Positions 42,959-51,944 of a stretch of 64,000 nucleotides of DNA are shown here, piece by piece. Origin of the DNA: Lachnospiraceae bacterium (GTDB lineage Bacteria; Bacillota; Clostridia; Lachnospirales; Lachnospiraceae). Position 1 is the stretch's first letter; each line of letters opens with the position of its first letter. Under the pieces are notes generated by a model. It was given only the letters and a program-made list of their open reading frames with translations. It was not told the origin of the DNA and searched no databases. Position numbers and translations under genes: made by a program. The DNA lies in assembly GCA_902381685.1 (NCBI GenBank), contig LR698958.1, forward strand, positions 2,155,030 through 2,219,029, written 5' to 3'.

Positions 42959-42977
42959 GATAACGTAGGGGTTATGT
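42959..42977. promoter_or_regulatory. Dyad motif copy 3 (candidate Rrf2 operator)
   Basis: GATAACGTAGGGGTTATGT has a perfect ATAAC/GTTAT dyad and aligns with copies 1 and 2 around GA-AAC and GGGTT. It lies 63 bases before the second Rrf2 start. The gap 42897-43253 is otherwise without recognisable content. Confidence 0.45.
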
Positions 42978-43253
42978 GGGATAAACGCAAATGCAACTAT
43001 GCAATGCTGATTCTTGATATATAACAGTACTTTGCTGTCCTTCCAATGTTCAATACAAAATTTCTACTACTTTTCTCAATATAGACAATAATAGCATTTC
43101 CGTCTATATTTGTATAGAACATTTTTATATTTTGTTCACTTTGCCCATTTTTTAGTGTCTATTTTTTCCTCTTCCATACAGAATGACAATGTATTTTCAC
43201 CCTTGTGCGTAAATATTCAGGAGCCATCTTTCGACAGCTCCCTCATTTTCATT

Positions 43254-45251
43254 TTACATATTCTTGTTCCTTTTCTTCTTTGCTATTAAAATGACACAAC
43301 TACCAGCTGCTATAGCAAACATCATACTAATCGGAAGTGCAATTCCCACCTCATCTCCTGTTTTAGGAGTGCCAATCTGTTCTTTTCCATGATGAATTTC
43401 TGGTTTCTTATCTGGCTTATTGCCAGGTTTATTTTCCGGCTTATTTGCATCACCTGATCCCTCCGTTTCACCTTCTGTTCCACCACCTGGCTTTTGTTCT
43501 GGTTGTTCAGGATCTGTGATTGCTTCTCCACTAAGATCAATAGTATATACTTTTCCCTTTTCTGCTTCAAAGCTAAGTCGATGATTTTCTGCATCAATCA
43601 CAGTCTCTATTTTTTTGCCGTTTTCTAACACAGCAGCATCTGCGATTCCTTCATAGTTACCTGTAAATGTACTGCTGCCTTCCGGACCTTCATAGCAAAC
43701 AGTAAAGTTTTTAGCTTTTCCTTCTTTCCATGTTTCGCCAATTGTAAAGTTTCCTCTTGATTTAATTCCTTCCACAGATCCATTTGGCCATGCGCTTGGA
43801 AGCGCTGGAAGAAATTGTGTATACCCAAGTTGTGACTGTAACAGCATTTCTGTTATTCCGGCTGTTAATCCGTAGTTTCCGTCAATTTGGAACGGTGGAT
43901 GAGAATCTAGAAGATTATCTAAAATACCATTTGTATTCCCTGCGCACATTGCTCTTACCATTGCATAAGTATCATCTGCCAGTCCTGTTCTAGCGTACAT
44001 ATTGATCTTCATCGCCTTGGACCAACCAGTTCCATTTAGGCTTCTCTGCTCTAATGACTTAATAGCTGCATCCATCCACTCTTTCGTGTCTTTATTAATC
44101 AATGTTCCCGGAAATAATCCGATCAGCTGTGAAGTGTGGCGATGTACCGCTCCTTGATTTGCGTTTCCGCCAGCGCCGAAATTCGGAATGTCTGTTTCCG
44201 GAAGGTTTCCTGCCTGCCCTTTGCCTAAAGATGTTTCTTCATACCATTCTTTTACTTGTTTCTGTTCTCCAATAATAATTGGATTGAGCTGCGACTGCTT
44301 TTCTTTCCAGACTTCTCTCTCATCTTCATCTACGCCTAATATCTCAGATGCTTCGATCGCCATTTTATAAAGTTCCCAAACCATTGACTGGTCATATGTT
44401 GTTCCATTGACTGTCGGACCTTGCTCTGCAGAAACTGACGGGCCAACAACTAGACGATTCTGCTCTTCGCTCCACCATAAAAATTGATTCCAAAATGTTG
44501 CCATTTCTTTTAACATCGGATAAATGCTTTCTTCTAGCGTTTTCTTATCTCCAGTGAACAAATAGTAATCATACACATTTTGCATTGCCCATGATGAGCC
44601 TCCGATATTCCAACCATATTCCTGACTTCCAAAAGGTGCCGTGCAACCAAATGGATTATTTTGTGTATGCACAAGGAATCCATTACCTTGCCCAATTGGA
44701 GTAGACGCATGATTTTCCGTTTTTACTCCTGCTGATTTTTCTGCTGTTACACGTCCCGGAATGACTAACGATTCCATAAAATCATTAAATACTGTTCCGC
44801 ATTCCATCAAATTAGTTGTATAAGCCGGCCAGTAATTCATTTGCACATTTACGTTAAAATGAAAGTCTCCGCCCCACGCCGGATCTCCTATACACCAAAT
44901 TCCCGCAAGATTTGTTGGAAGATCATCTCCTTGACGTGAGCCTGCAATCGTAAGATATCGACCAAATTGATAGACCATCTCTTCTACTGCAATTTGATAA
45001 TCTCCATTGCGATAATTTTTCATCAGCTGATCTGTTGGTATATTCGGACAATCTCCGCCCAAATCCAGTTTTACTCGATCAAACAATTGCTGATAATCAT
45101 TTATATGAGCCTCTTTTAATTGTTCATACGACTTTTCCGCTGCTTTCGTCACCTTTTTTGTTATTGCAACATCAAAGGTATTGTTCTTGAAACAGATGAA
45201 AAAGGAAAGATTCCAATGGAAGTTCTGTGCTTTTTGCTTTCCCTTCTTCAT
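43254..45251 (-). pseudogene. GH95 alpha-L-fucosidase, N-terminally truncated, with TPKTG anchor
   Basis: From about 45180 leftward the frame encodes the C-terminal part of a GH95 fucosidase: FDVAITKKVTKAAEKSY, LAGIWCIGDPAWGGDFHFNV, HTSQLIGLFPGTLI and DSHPPFQIDGNYG. A Pro/Glu/Gly/Lys-rich wall spacer, TPKTGDE sorting signal, membrane helix and KKKRNKNM tail follow. The first roughly 20 residues of the open frame are unrelated sequence. Neither a signal peptide nor the GH95 N-terminal domain is present. It is a fragment joined to a truncated SpaA-repeat gene, so it is probably not secreted or active. Confidence 0.8.
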
Positions 45252-46167
45252 CCGTAGTTAATGTCTGTCGGTAAGAAGCAGATTCCGTATTATCTCCTGC
45301 CTGATATTCTGATTTTAAGAATATATCATACACAGCACCTTCCAAACTTGCAGCTCCCTGTGCATCGTTTTTCTGCGTTTCTGAATCTACTTTCTGTAAC
45401 TCAATAATCCCTTTCTGTACTATTTCCGGTACTGTAGGCATGTTGTAAGTTTGAACACCTTCTGCTGTTCCTTTTGATGTTATCTGACGGACAAAGACTT
45501 CTGAATTCAATAAATATCCTTTTGGAGCTTTTGTTTCTTGGATGGTAATTGTTCCTAATGGTAATGTATTTGCTCCTGTCGAATCTTTATAAAATTCATC
45601 TCCTGATACCTGCAATCTATCCACAAAAGCTGTTTTCCCATCTTCATTTGTTTTTAACACCCAAGTTCTCACTGCCTTATGACCACTTGTAGCCGGATCA
45701 GTTGATGACTGAGTTGCATAATATTTTACAGTAAACTCTGCACCTTCCAATGTTGCCGTTCCCTGTGGCTTGTTTGCATTGGTTTCAGCATCTACTTTTC
45801 CCAACAGTATAGTGACCGGGTCAGATTGTGGATAATCCGTTACACGTTTTGTTACTGTTTTCCCCGACTCGACTGTAACGTTGTATGTAGTTATATCTAA
45901 GGCATATCCCTTTGGAGCCGTTAATTCTTTTAAGGTATAATTTCCCTTTTTTAAATTTGTAAATGATATTTTTCCGTTTTTATCTGTTGTTGCTCTACCT
46001 ACTTCTTTTCCACCCTGATACAATCCATACACTGCACCTTGCAAGGAGTAATTACTATTTCCATTTGTAATCTCTGCATTCGCTGATGATTTGATGATGT
46101 CTAAATTTCCTTTTGCTTCCTCGAACTGCACATTAACATTCATTCCTAGGGTTTGTTTTAATGGCAA
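45172..46167 (-). pseudogene. SpaA/Cna-B repeat adhesin fragment, truncated at both ends
   Basis: The open frame of 331 residues contains three SpaA-type Cna-B repeats. Markers are GNLDIIKSSANAEIT, LKKGNYTLKELTAPKGYALD, LGTITIQETKAPKGYLLN and LEGAVYDIFL. It lacks a signal peptide or head domain at its start, and stops abruptly after KSTELPL in a short foreign tail without anchor. The tail is the reverse complement of a SpaA-type coding segment, indicating a local inversion and deletion that joined it to the GH95 fragment. It is an internal fragment of a larger pilin or adhesin. Confidence 0.78.
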
Positions 46168-46291
46168 TTGAATATTTTAAGAAAGACAACTAAATTTCAG
46201 TTTGGACTTTTCTTATAGAGCCTTTCCCTGAAGGAGAGGCTCTATAATTTTTATCTGAAATCACTAAGGCTACTTTAACTGTCATCTTTTC

Positions 46292-46588
46292 TTAACCTAA
46301 AATCAATGTACATATTTTTTCTCTAAGTAAGTCGATTACAGTATCTATAAATTCTCCGGCAAATAAGATAAAGATCAGAACACCTCCCATACAAGCCAGA
46401 AAAGCTGCCTGTAGCCAGTCTTGATAACAGATTACTGTTCCAATGAACAACGCCATAATTCCAAATCCCAATATTTTTTTTGCGACTGCCACCATATGTA
46501 CTAATAGCTTCACTCCGGCACCTATGATCGAAATGATAAACCACAATGGAATCAATAACACTTTTCCTGCCACTTTTAAAATACCCAT
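46292..46588 (-). CDS. Small membrane protein of plasmid/ICE module
   Basis: The 98-residue protein has two or three hydrophobic helices (LLIPLWFIISIIGAGVKLLV, GIMALFIGTVICY, FLACMGGVLIFILFAG) and starts at 46588 behind AGGAGG. I do not recognise a function, but similar small membrane proteins follow repA in integrative elements of Lachnospiraceae. It is 10 bp from the replication protein gene and is the last gene of the module. A hairpin (TATAGAGCCT/AGGCTCTATA, 46214-46246) lies beyond it. Confidence 0.65.
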   Translation of the reverse strand: MGILKVAGKVLLIPLWFIISIIGAGVKLLVHMVAVAKKILGFGIMALFIGTVICYQDWLQAAFLACMGGVLIFILFAGEFIDTVIDLLREKICTLILG

Positions 46589-46598
46589 ATCTGTCCTC

Positions 46599-47597
46599 CT
46601 ATCTTGCCAGCCACGGCATATCATGATTTACTTCTGTTCGGTAATATCCACTTATCGTTGAAGGAGCATTGAACAATGCCGCAAGTAAATATTTCTTGAT
46701 ATTCTTAATTTTACTCGTATTTCCTTCCAGACAATGCAGCACATACTCTACATGCGAATAATCCAGCTTCATGAATTTTCCCCTTACCAAAGCTCCTGAA
46801 TACCAGTTGCTTGCAATCAATACTTTATCGCTCTTACACATGACAGTCTCTACGATCAGATCCACAATTTCATCAATCTGATTTTTGTCATGAGGATGAC
46901 TCACTAACAGAGAATCATAATCCAGGTTTTCTTTGATCAGAGATTGATACGCATGTAATGTTTCCATCTCATCCTCTTCGGATCCTATCCCATCTGCAGA
47001 TACGATATGATTAGATTTATTCTCACTAAGATTAGTATTGTTAATATTAGTACTATTAGAGTTTGAAATGTAAACTTCTTGAAGTTTATTTTCGGGACTT
47101 CTTGAAGTTTGTTTTTGGGACTTCTTGAAGTTTGAAATGTAAACTTCTTCTGTCTCTTCTTCCTCTACAGAAGTTTGATTTATAAACTTCACCATCTTTG
47201 ATTTTTCTTTTTTCTGTTCCTCACATTCCTCCTGAACAAATGATTTTACATAGATGATCGTAACCTTTCCAAAGCCCTGTCTGCGCTTTTCAATCAAACC
47301 TATCCCTTTTTCATCATCCAGCTCCTGAAGAGATTTCACCGCTTTATTTCTGCCACAATTCAATAATTCCATGATATCTTCAATGGAAAAATAGATATAT
47401 GCCCGATTTTCTTCATCAAACCACTGATTCTTAATGGATAAAGACATTCTGTCCAGCATCAAACCGTATAAGATCTTCGCATCACTGGAAAGATCCTTAA
47501 AACAGTCATTGGTAAATAACGCTTTGGGTATTCTGTAAAAACTAAACTGGTCTGCTTCTGTTCCATAAAAATATTTAAAATTCATTTTTTTGTCCAT
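46599..47597 (-). CDS. Replication initiator protein A-like (RepA_N)
   Basis: The 332-residue protein has an N-terminal RepA_N domain (FYRIPKALFTNDCFKDLSSD, AKILYGLMLDRMSLS, EDIMELLNCGRNKAVKSLQELD), a variable Ser/Asn-rich linker and a C-terminal helical domain. The last of these has KIKNIKKYLLAALFNAP and a GYYRTEVNHD end. This build is typical of plasmid and integrative-element initiators in Firmicutes. The start 47597 is behind GGAGGAAG; the longer frame has no ribosome site. It sits with parA/parB genes, so it is part of an integrated plasmid-like segment. Confidence 0.82.
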   Translation of the reverse strand: MDKKMNFKYFYGTEADQFSFYRIPKALFTNDCFKDLSSDAKILYGLMLDRMSLSIKNQWFDEENRAYIYFSIEDIMELLNCGRNKAVKSLQELDDEKGIGLIEKRRQGFGKVTIIYVKSFVQEECEEQKKEKSKMVKFINQTSVEEEETEEVYISNFKKSQKQTSRSPENKLQEVYISNSNSTNINNTNLSENKSNHIVSADGIGSEEDEMETLHAYQSLIKENLDYDSLLVSHPHDKNQIDEIVDLIVETVMCKSDKVLIASNWYSGALVRGKFMKLDYSHVEYVLHCLEGNTSKIKNIKKYLLAALFNAPSTISGYYRTEVNHDMPWLAR

Positions 47598-47686
47598 GTA
47601 TCTTCCTCCCTTCCTTTCTCTCATAGAAGTCCTTTTTTTAAACTTCTGTATCTCTTTTTCTTTGGGGTATCTTATTTTGACACCCC

Positions 47687-48595
47687 TTATTCCTGTTCTC
47701 TTTTCCATTGTTCCAGCAATGCCTCAATTACCTTTTCCATATCCGTTTCCGAATAATCTTCCGGAAAATATTTTGTGAGCTTCTTTCCTGATAACACCAC
47801 TTTTCGTTCCGGTGCTTTTACCGCAATGCAGCTATTGAAAATCGAGATCGTAAATCCCTGATTCACCGATCCTTCTTCCAACTGCTTTCTCAAAGCTGTA
47901 ATCTGCTTTGGTTTAACAAATCCTGTATCCCGGATATACTCGTAGATCCATTTCTGTATTTCCTTTTCAATGTAGGAAATATCAACGGCAATGGTAAAAT
48001 TCAATTTTTTTGCATCTACCATATCTAATAATTCTGGAATCAATTCTGTAAGGCGAATGTAGCGCTGAATTTGTTTTGAACTTTCTACAACTTCTTCCGC
48101 TAAAACATCACGTGATACCTTTCCAAAATTCTGGTCATTTTGACCAGAATTCTTCTGAGACGGTCTTCCAGCTTGTCTCTTCATCGCATCCAGTTTCATC
48201 TTATAAGCAAATGCTTTTTCACTCGGGAGTAACTCTTCGCGTTGAATATTAGCATCTACCATAGCAATGACCGCATCATCATCGGATAATTCTCTCACAA
48301 TTGCAGGAATTGTTGCCAAGCCAACTATAACTGCCGCGTGCATTCTTCGATGACCTGAGATCATCTCATATCCATTTTCGCCATCAGACCGTAACAAAAC
48401 CGGTGTCAATACCCCGTAAGTCTTTACACTCTCTACTAAATCTGCCATCTTTTCATCATCCAATACTTTGAAAGGATGATCTTTAAATGCATGTATTCTG
48501 TTGATTTCTATTTCCATTGCAGACTCTTCATTGACTACTCCTAGCAATTCATCAATGCTTGTCAATTTGATTTTTTCTCCACTTCTACTTTTCAT
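47687..48595 (-). CDS. ParB-like partition protein (element, copy 1)
   Basis: The 302-residue protein has the ParB N-terminal nuclease-like domain (KDHPFKVLDDEKM, ESVKTYGVLTPVLLR, EMISGHRRMHAA) and a central helix-turn-helix region (LAEEVVESSKQIQRYIRLTELIPEL). Its C-terminal part differs from chromosomal ParB. Its start overlaps the end of the broken parA by 11 bp. A second ParB of the same type lies upstream of parA; two parB genes around one parA is common in integrative elements of this group. Confidence 0.85.
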   Translation of the reverse strand: MKSRSGEKIKLTSIDELLGVVNEESAMEIEINRIHAFKDHPFKVLDDEKMADLVESVKTYGVLTPVLLRSDGENGYEMISGHRRMHAAVIVGLATIPAIVRELSDDDAVIAMVDANIQREELLPSEKAFAYKMKLDAMKRQAGRPSQKNSGQNDQNFGKVSRDVLAEEVVESSKQIQRYIRLTELIPELLDMVDAKKLNFTIAVDISYIEKEIQKWIYEYIRDTGFVKPKQITALRKQLEEGSVNQGFTISIFNSCIAVKAPERKVVLSGKKLTKYFPEDYSETDMEKVIEALLEQWKREQE

Positions 48596-49370
48596 TTTCC
48601 AAAACCTCCTGCGTCAGATTTTCATAAGCCATAGATACTTTTCCATTTGGACAATGACAATAAATACTTTTTCCTTCCGCACTTGCTTCAGCTACCTTAA
48701 CTGATAGTGGAATGACATTTTCAAAGATAGAAATCTTAGATCCATAAGTTTCTCTCACTCTGGAAGCAATATCTTTGGCGTAATTAGTACGAAAATCCAC
48801 CATTGTCAAAAGAATCCCTTATATTGTCAATTTTCGGTTCAATCTCTTTTTTACCATAGAAATAGTTCTGATCAACTGTTGAAGCCCTTTAACTGGCAAA
48901 TATGCAGCTTGTACAGGTATCAGAACCGTATCAGAAGCTACTAAAGCATTGATGGTCATCATCCCTAAACTTGGCATACAATCAATTAAAATATAATCGT
49001 ATCGTGATCGCATCGTATCAATATATTCCTTCATGATCAGCTCCCTGCTCATTACATTACTCATAGTTACTTCCAAGGCTGATAACTCAATATTTGCCGG
49101 TAGGAGATCCACTTGTTCCTCATGATGTAAAATGCCTTCTTCCTCAGCAATTTCCTCGTCATTGATAATATTCATCATAATAGTTGCAAGTGTAGTTCCA
49201 ATATCATCCGGTTCTACATACCCAAGACTAGCAGTCAAACTTCCCTGTGGATCCGCATCGATCAATAACACTTTTTTTTCTTGTCTTGCCAATCCTACCC
49301 CAAGATTTAAAGTCGTTGTACTTTTTGCAACTCCGCCTTTCTGGTTTGCTACTGAAATTACTCTACACAT
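48585..49370 (-). pseudogene. ParA-like ATPase with in-frame stop codon
   Basis: The frame has the deviant Walker motif KGGVAKSTTT, DADPQGSLTA and the ParA core up to NRKLTI. There a TAA (48821-48819) interrupts it; the same frame then continues with GILLTMVDFRTNYAKD and the normal ParA C-terminus to 48585. Ordinary ParA reads LTIEGIL..TM.D.RT here, so one base change (GAA to TAA) explains the break. The true start is ATG 49370 behind GGAGGAAAA; one at 49385 directly follows the upstream stop. Confidence 0.85.
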
Positions 49371-49385
49371 ACTGTTTTCCTCCAT

Positions 49386-50261
49386 TTATTTCTCCCAATT
49401 TTCATTCTGCCAGATTTTCAACAATGCTATAATTTCTCGTTTCATCATGGCGGGTGTATATCTGCTTGGAAAATATTTGTGAAGCTGCTCATTTGTAAAA
49501 GCAACTCTCGTAATCTCACCTTTTTTTATCTCACTCATAATTTCCTGCATCTTTTCTAATGTAAGTTGGTTTTCTTTACTTAACTTTTTAATCCGTTGTG
49601 CCTGTGATAAAGATGGAACAGCCTGAGCATAATCCATAGCTTCCAACAATTGTTTTTGCTGTTCTTCCTTCAACGCTGAAATTTCAACTGCCGGATTAAA
49701 AGATATCAATTCATCATCCAATTTTTGTAAAAACTCCGGTATTAGTTTCGTTAATGAAATATACCGTTGTACCTGTTTCGGACTATCACCACATTCTTCA
49801 CTGATAATCTCCACTGTTCTCTTCTTTTTCGTTTCGTGGTCTATTTGGCCTTTTTTCCTGCCTGATTTTCTTTTCAGTACATCATTTTTCATTTTGTAAG
49901 CAAAAGCCTTTTCACTAAAACTGATTTTTTCTCTGTGTAGATTGGAATCTACCATATTCAAAATAGCTTCATCTTCATTCATTACACGAATTATTACCGG
50001 TACTTTTCGATATCCCAGTAACTCAGCAGCATGTCTTCTCCTGTGTCCCGCTATAATCTCGTAAACTCCATCCGGCACAGGTCTGACAATCAACGGAGTG
50101 AGAATTCCATACTTCTCAATACTTTCTTTTAATAAATGCATCTCATTATCATCTTTCACTTGAAAAGGATGATTTTTAAATGAACGAAGTCTTTCAATCT
50201 CAATTTCAATGATCTTCTCATCTTCATTCTTCTGGATAAATTCTTTCGTTACTTCAGTCAT
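49386..50261 (-). CDS. ParB-like partition protein (element, copy 2)
   Basis: The 291-residue ParB has FKNHPFQVKDDNEM, ESIEKYGILTPLIVR and the EIIAGHRRRHAAELLGY box. A MVDSNLHREKISFSEKAFAYKM segment and a helix-turn-helix (ISEECGDSPKQVQRYISL) follow. It is paralogous to 47687-48595. I chose ATG 50261 because GGAGG then lies five bases upstream. It is the first gene of the parB-parA-parB-repA run; repeats upstream may be its binding sites. Confidence 0.85.
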   Translation of the reverse strand: MTEVTKEFIQKNEDEKIIEIEIERLRSFKNHPFQVKDDNEMHLLKESIEKYGILTPLIVRPVPDGVYEIIAGHRRRHAAELLGYRKVPVIIRVMNEDEAILNMVDSNLHREKISFSEKAFAYKMKNDVLKRKSGRKKGQIDHETKKKRTVEIISEECGDSPKQVQRYISLTKLIPEFLQKLDDELISFNPAVEISALKEEQQKQLLEAMDYAQAVPSLSQAQRIKKLSKENQLTLEKMQEIMSEIKKGEITRVAFTNEQLHKYFPSRYTPAMMKREIIALLKIWQNENWEK

Positions 50262-50291
50262 CATTTCCTCCTTCTTCGGTCAGACTAAAAA

Positions 50292-50339
50292 ATGCTCGTC
50301 TGGATCCGATTATTTCTGAAATCAGTTCCAAACGAGCAT
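50292..50339. repeat. Inverted repeat upstream of the element parB
   Basis: ATGCTCGTCTGG (50292-50303) and CCAAACGAGCAT (50328-50339) pair in 11 of 12 positions around a 24-base loop. It lies in the leader of the parB gene and could be an attenuator or operator. Confidence 0.45.
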
Positions 50340-50350
50340 CTCGTTTTCTA

Positions 50351-50572
50351 TTAGCCACAGCTAATATATTTCTCTATTGTTTCAGCTAATATTGGTTTGC
50401 AAATTATGTTCTGCAAAGGATTTTTCCTTTGAACTACTGTATTTTACATTCCTAAATCAATGGTGACAACAGATACTTCCCCAAATGTTAGCAATATCTC
50501 TGATACAGTCTGTTTGCAAAACTCTATTTTTTATTAGCTGCCAGCTAACAATTATTTCATTGTATTAGCTGA
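50351..50572. repeat. TTAGCTG/CAGCTAA iteron-like repeats
   Basis: Six half-sites of TTAGC(TG) occur. They are paired as TTAGCCACAGCTAA (50351-50364) and TTAGCTGCCAGCTAA (50534-50548), and single as CAGCTAAT (50383-50390) and TTAGCTGA (50565-50572). Their position before parB-parA-parB-repA fits a partition centromere or replication iterons. The 407-base gap 50262-50668 contains no gene. Confidence 0.5.
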
Positions 50573-50668
50573 AAATCATCCTCAAAGCAATAAAATCATG
50601 CATTTTTCTTATCAAAAAAGCGCCCCATTATTTGCATTTCTGCTAATAATCGAACGCTTTTGTCTGGC

Positions 50669-50740
50669 CGTCTCGTATAGGAATCGAACCTATAATTTAG
50701 TCTTAGGAGGACCATGTTATATCCATTTAACTAACGAGAC
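50669..50740 (-). tRNA. tRNA-Arg(CCU)
   Basis: The 72-base cloverleaf folds fully. The acceptor GTCTCGT pairs with ACGAGAC, the D stem is GTTA/TAAC, and the anticodon stem TGGTC/GACTA encloses CTCCTAA (anticodon CCT). The T arm is ATAGG-TTCGATT-CCTAT and the discriminator G. The CCA end is not encoded. It marks the boundary between the accessory segment and the DUF3881-serS backbone. Confidence 0.93.
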
Positions 50741-50905
50741 AAAATGCCATTTTTCCTTGAAAACACGCGGTTTTCCGGCTTTTTGGTAATGGCAACCTTT
50801 ATTTAATTATCAGCTTTTTTCACGCTGTTAATTACTATTATTTTTCATGTTGGTGACATCAAAGCACTCCCCCAATTAGGGTAACACCTTCGTGTCAATT
50901 TTTAC

Positions 50906-51002
50906 TTTTCTTAACTAGATTTGAACCCAAAAGTTTTTTTAGGAAGTGATAACCTTGGTTCCTCCTTAGGAGGCACTTGTTATATCCATTTAACTAAGAG
51001 AA
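50906..51002 (-). pseudogene. Degenerate tRNA-Arg-like sequence with enlarged anticodon loop
   Basis: On the minus strand the first 40 bases mirror the tRNA-Arg gene: a shared TTAGTTAAATGGATATAACA and then CCTCCTAAG. The anticodon stem AAGTG pairs with CACTT, but the loop is 25 bases long (it contains the palindrome CCTCCTAAGGAGG). The T arm around GGTTCAAATC is poorly paired, and the acceptor ends TTCTCTT/AAGAAAA have one mismatch. It looks like a decayed tRNA copy. The gap 50741-51041 holds nothing else but a hairpin at its end. Confidence 0.5.
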
Positions 51003-51009
51003 CTCAATT

Positions 51010-51037
51010 TGAGAAGAAATCTTCCGATTTCTTCTCA
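51010..51037. terminator. Perfect hairpin after the DUF3881 gene
   Basis: TGAGAAGAAATC (51010-51021) and GATTTCTTCTCA (51026-51037) form a perfect 12-bp stem with a 4-base loop, four bases after the stop of the DUF3881 gene. The T-run is better on the plus strand, so its efficiency for the minus strand is unclear. Confidence 0.6.
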
Positions 51038-51041
51038 TCTT

Positions 51042-51926
51042 TTATATTATACCGAAATTAATGCGACCTTGCAACCATATATTGCCTTTAAATCGCCTTC
51101 TGATTTCCGGTTCTCCCATTACGCTTTTCTTTGGCACACAGACATCAAACACCAACTCATTTACTTCCAACGTAAATATATATAATTCCTCATTTGTATA
51201 AAAATTATGTATCTCTTTTATGTCCAAAATTGTTCCCATAATGGAATATCTGTCACATTCTACACCATATGGCATAAAATATGTATCTACAATACTAAAT
51301 ACATCTTCTGTAATTAATCTCTTAGATACTTGAGAATAAATATCAATATCATCTAATGTAAGACTCTCAATCGCCTGTTGGTCACCACTTTTAGCGGCGC
51401 TCATCAACATCATTCTATTTCTCGCATCTTCCTGACTTTTCTGCTCCTGAAACTCATCTTTCTGAATAGGGAACAAAATTGTTCCGCCTTCCGCAAGTGC
51501 GGATAGCGTAACGGAAACAGAATTTTTCTTAATATGTCCGAGCCTTTTCTCTCTTCTATATTCCGCCATATTCTGCAAATGAAAAATAAGACTGACTCCC
51601 ACTTTCATTTCCTCGCAGACTCCGGCATACATTTCTCTTTCCATACGCTTCTCTAATATAACGTCGGAATAAGTGGTTACTCCCGTTCCTTCAAAATACG
51701 GGAAGTAATACTCTCTTTCAAAGTTTCCTTCTTCATTTAGTTCTCCACAGACTGTTATTCCTATGTTATCCCCAAATTCCTTTTTTCTCTCAGAATAATC
51801 CACATTTTCTTCCACAGTAATTGTCTGCTGGGCAGAAAAGTCTTTTTCTATATCCGACAATATTTCTTTCAATTCTTTTTTTGTTTTTAAATCTGAAAAT
51901 CCGATTGCTTTTAAAAATTCGTGCAC
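51042..51926 (-). CDS. DUF3881 family protein
   Basis: The 294-residue soluble protein begins MHEFLKAIGFSDLKTKKEL, which I recognise as the start of DUF3881, a family conserved in Lachnospiraceae near serS. No catalytic motif is visible. A charged linker lies at about 155-170 (QEQKSQEDARNRM), followed by a C-terminal domain predicted to be beta-rich. The function is unknown. It follows serS by 18 bp and is probably the last gene of the parA-parB-DUF4446-serS-DUF3881 operon. Confidence 0.85.
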   Translation of the reverse strand: MHEFLKAIGFSDLKTKKELKEILSDIEKDFSAQQTITVEENVDYSERKKEFGDNIGITVCGELNEEGNFEREYYFPYFEGTGVTTYSDVILEKRMEREMYAGVCEEMKVGVSLIFHLQNMAEYRREKRLGHIKKNSVSVTLSALAEGGTILFPIQKDEFQEQKSQEDARNRMMLMSAAKSGDQQAIESLTLDDIDIYSQVSKRLITEDVFSIVDTYFMPYGVECDRYSIMGTILDIKEIHNFYTNEELYIFTLEVNELVFDVCVPKKSVMGEPEIRRRFKGNIWLQGRINFGII

Positions 51927-51944
51927 CTTATTTCCACCTTTGTA

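Noticed and set aside
43254..45251. Intact secreted fucosidase
   Set aside because: The N-terminal GH95 domain and signal peptide are missing and the first residues are unrelated sequence, so it was called a pseudogene.
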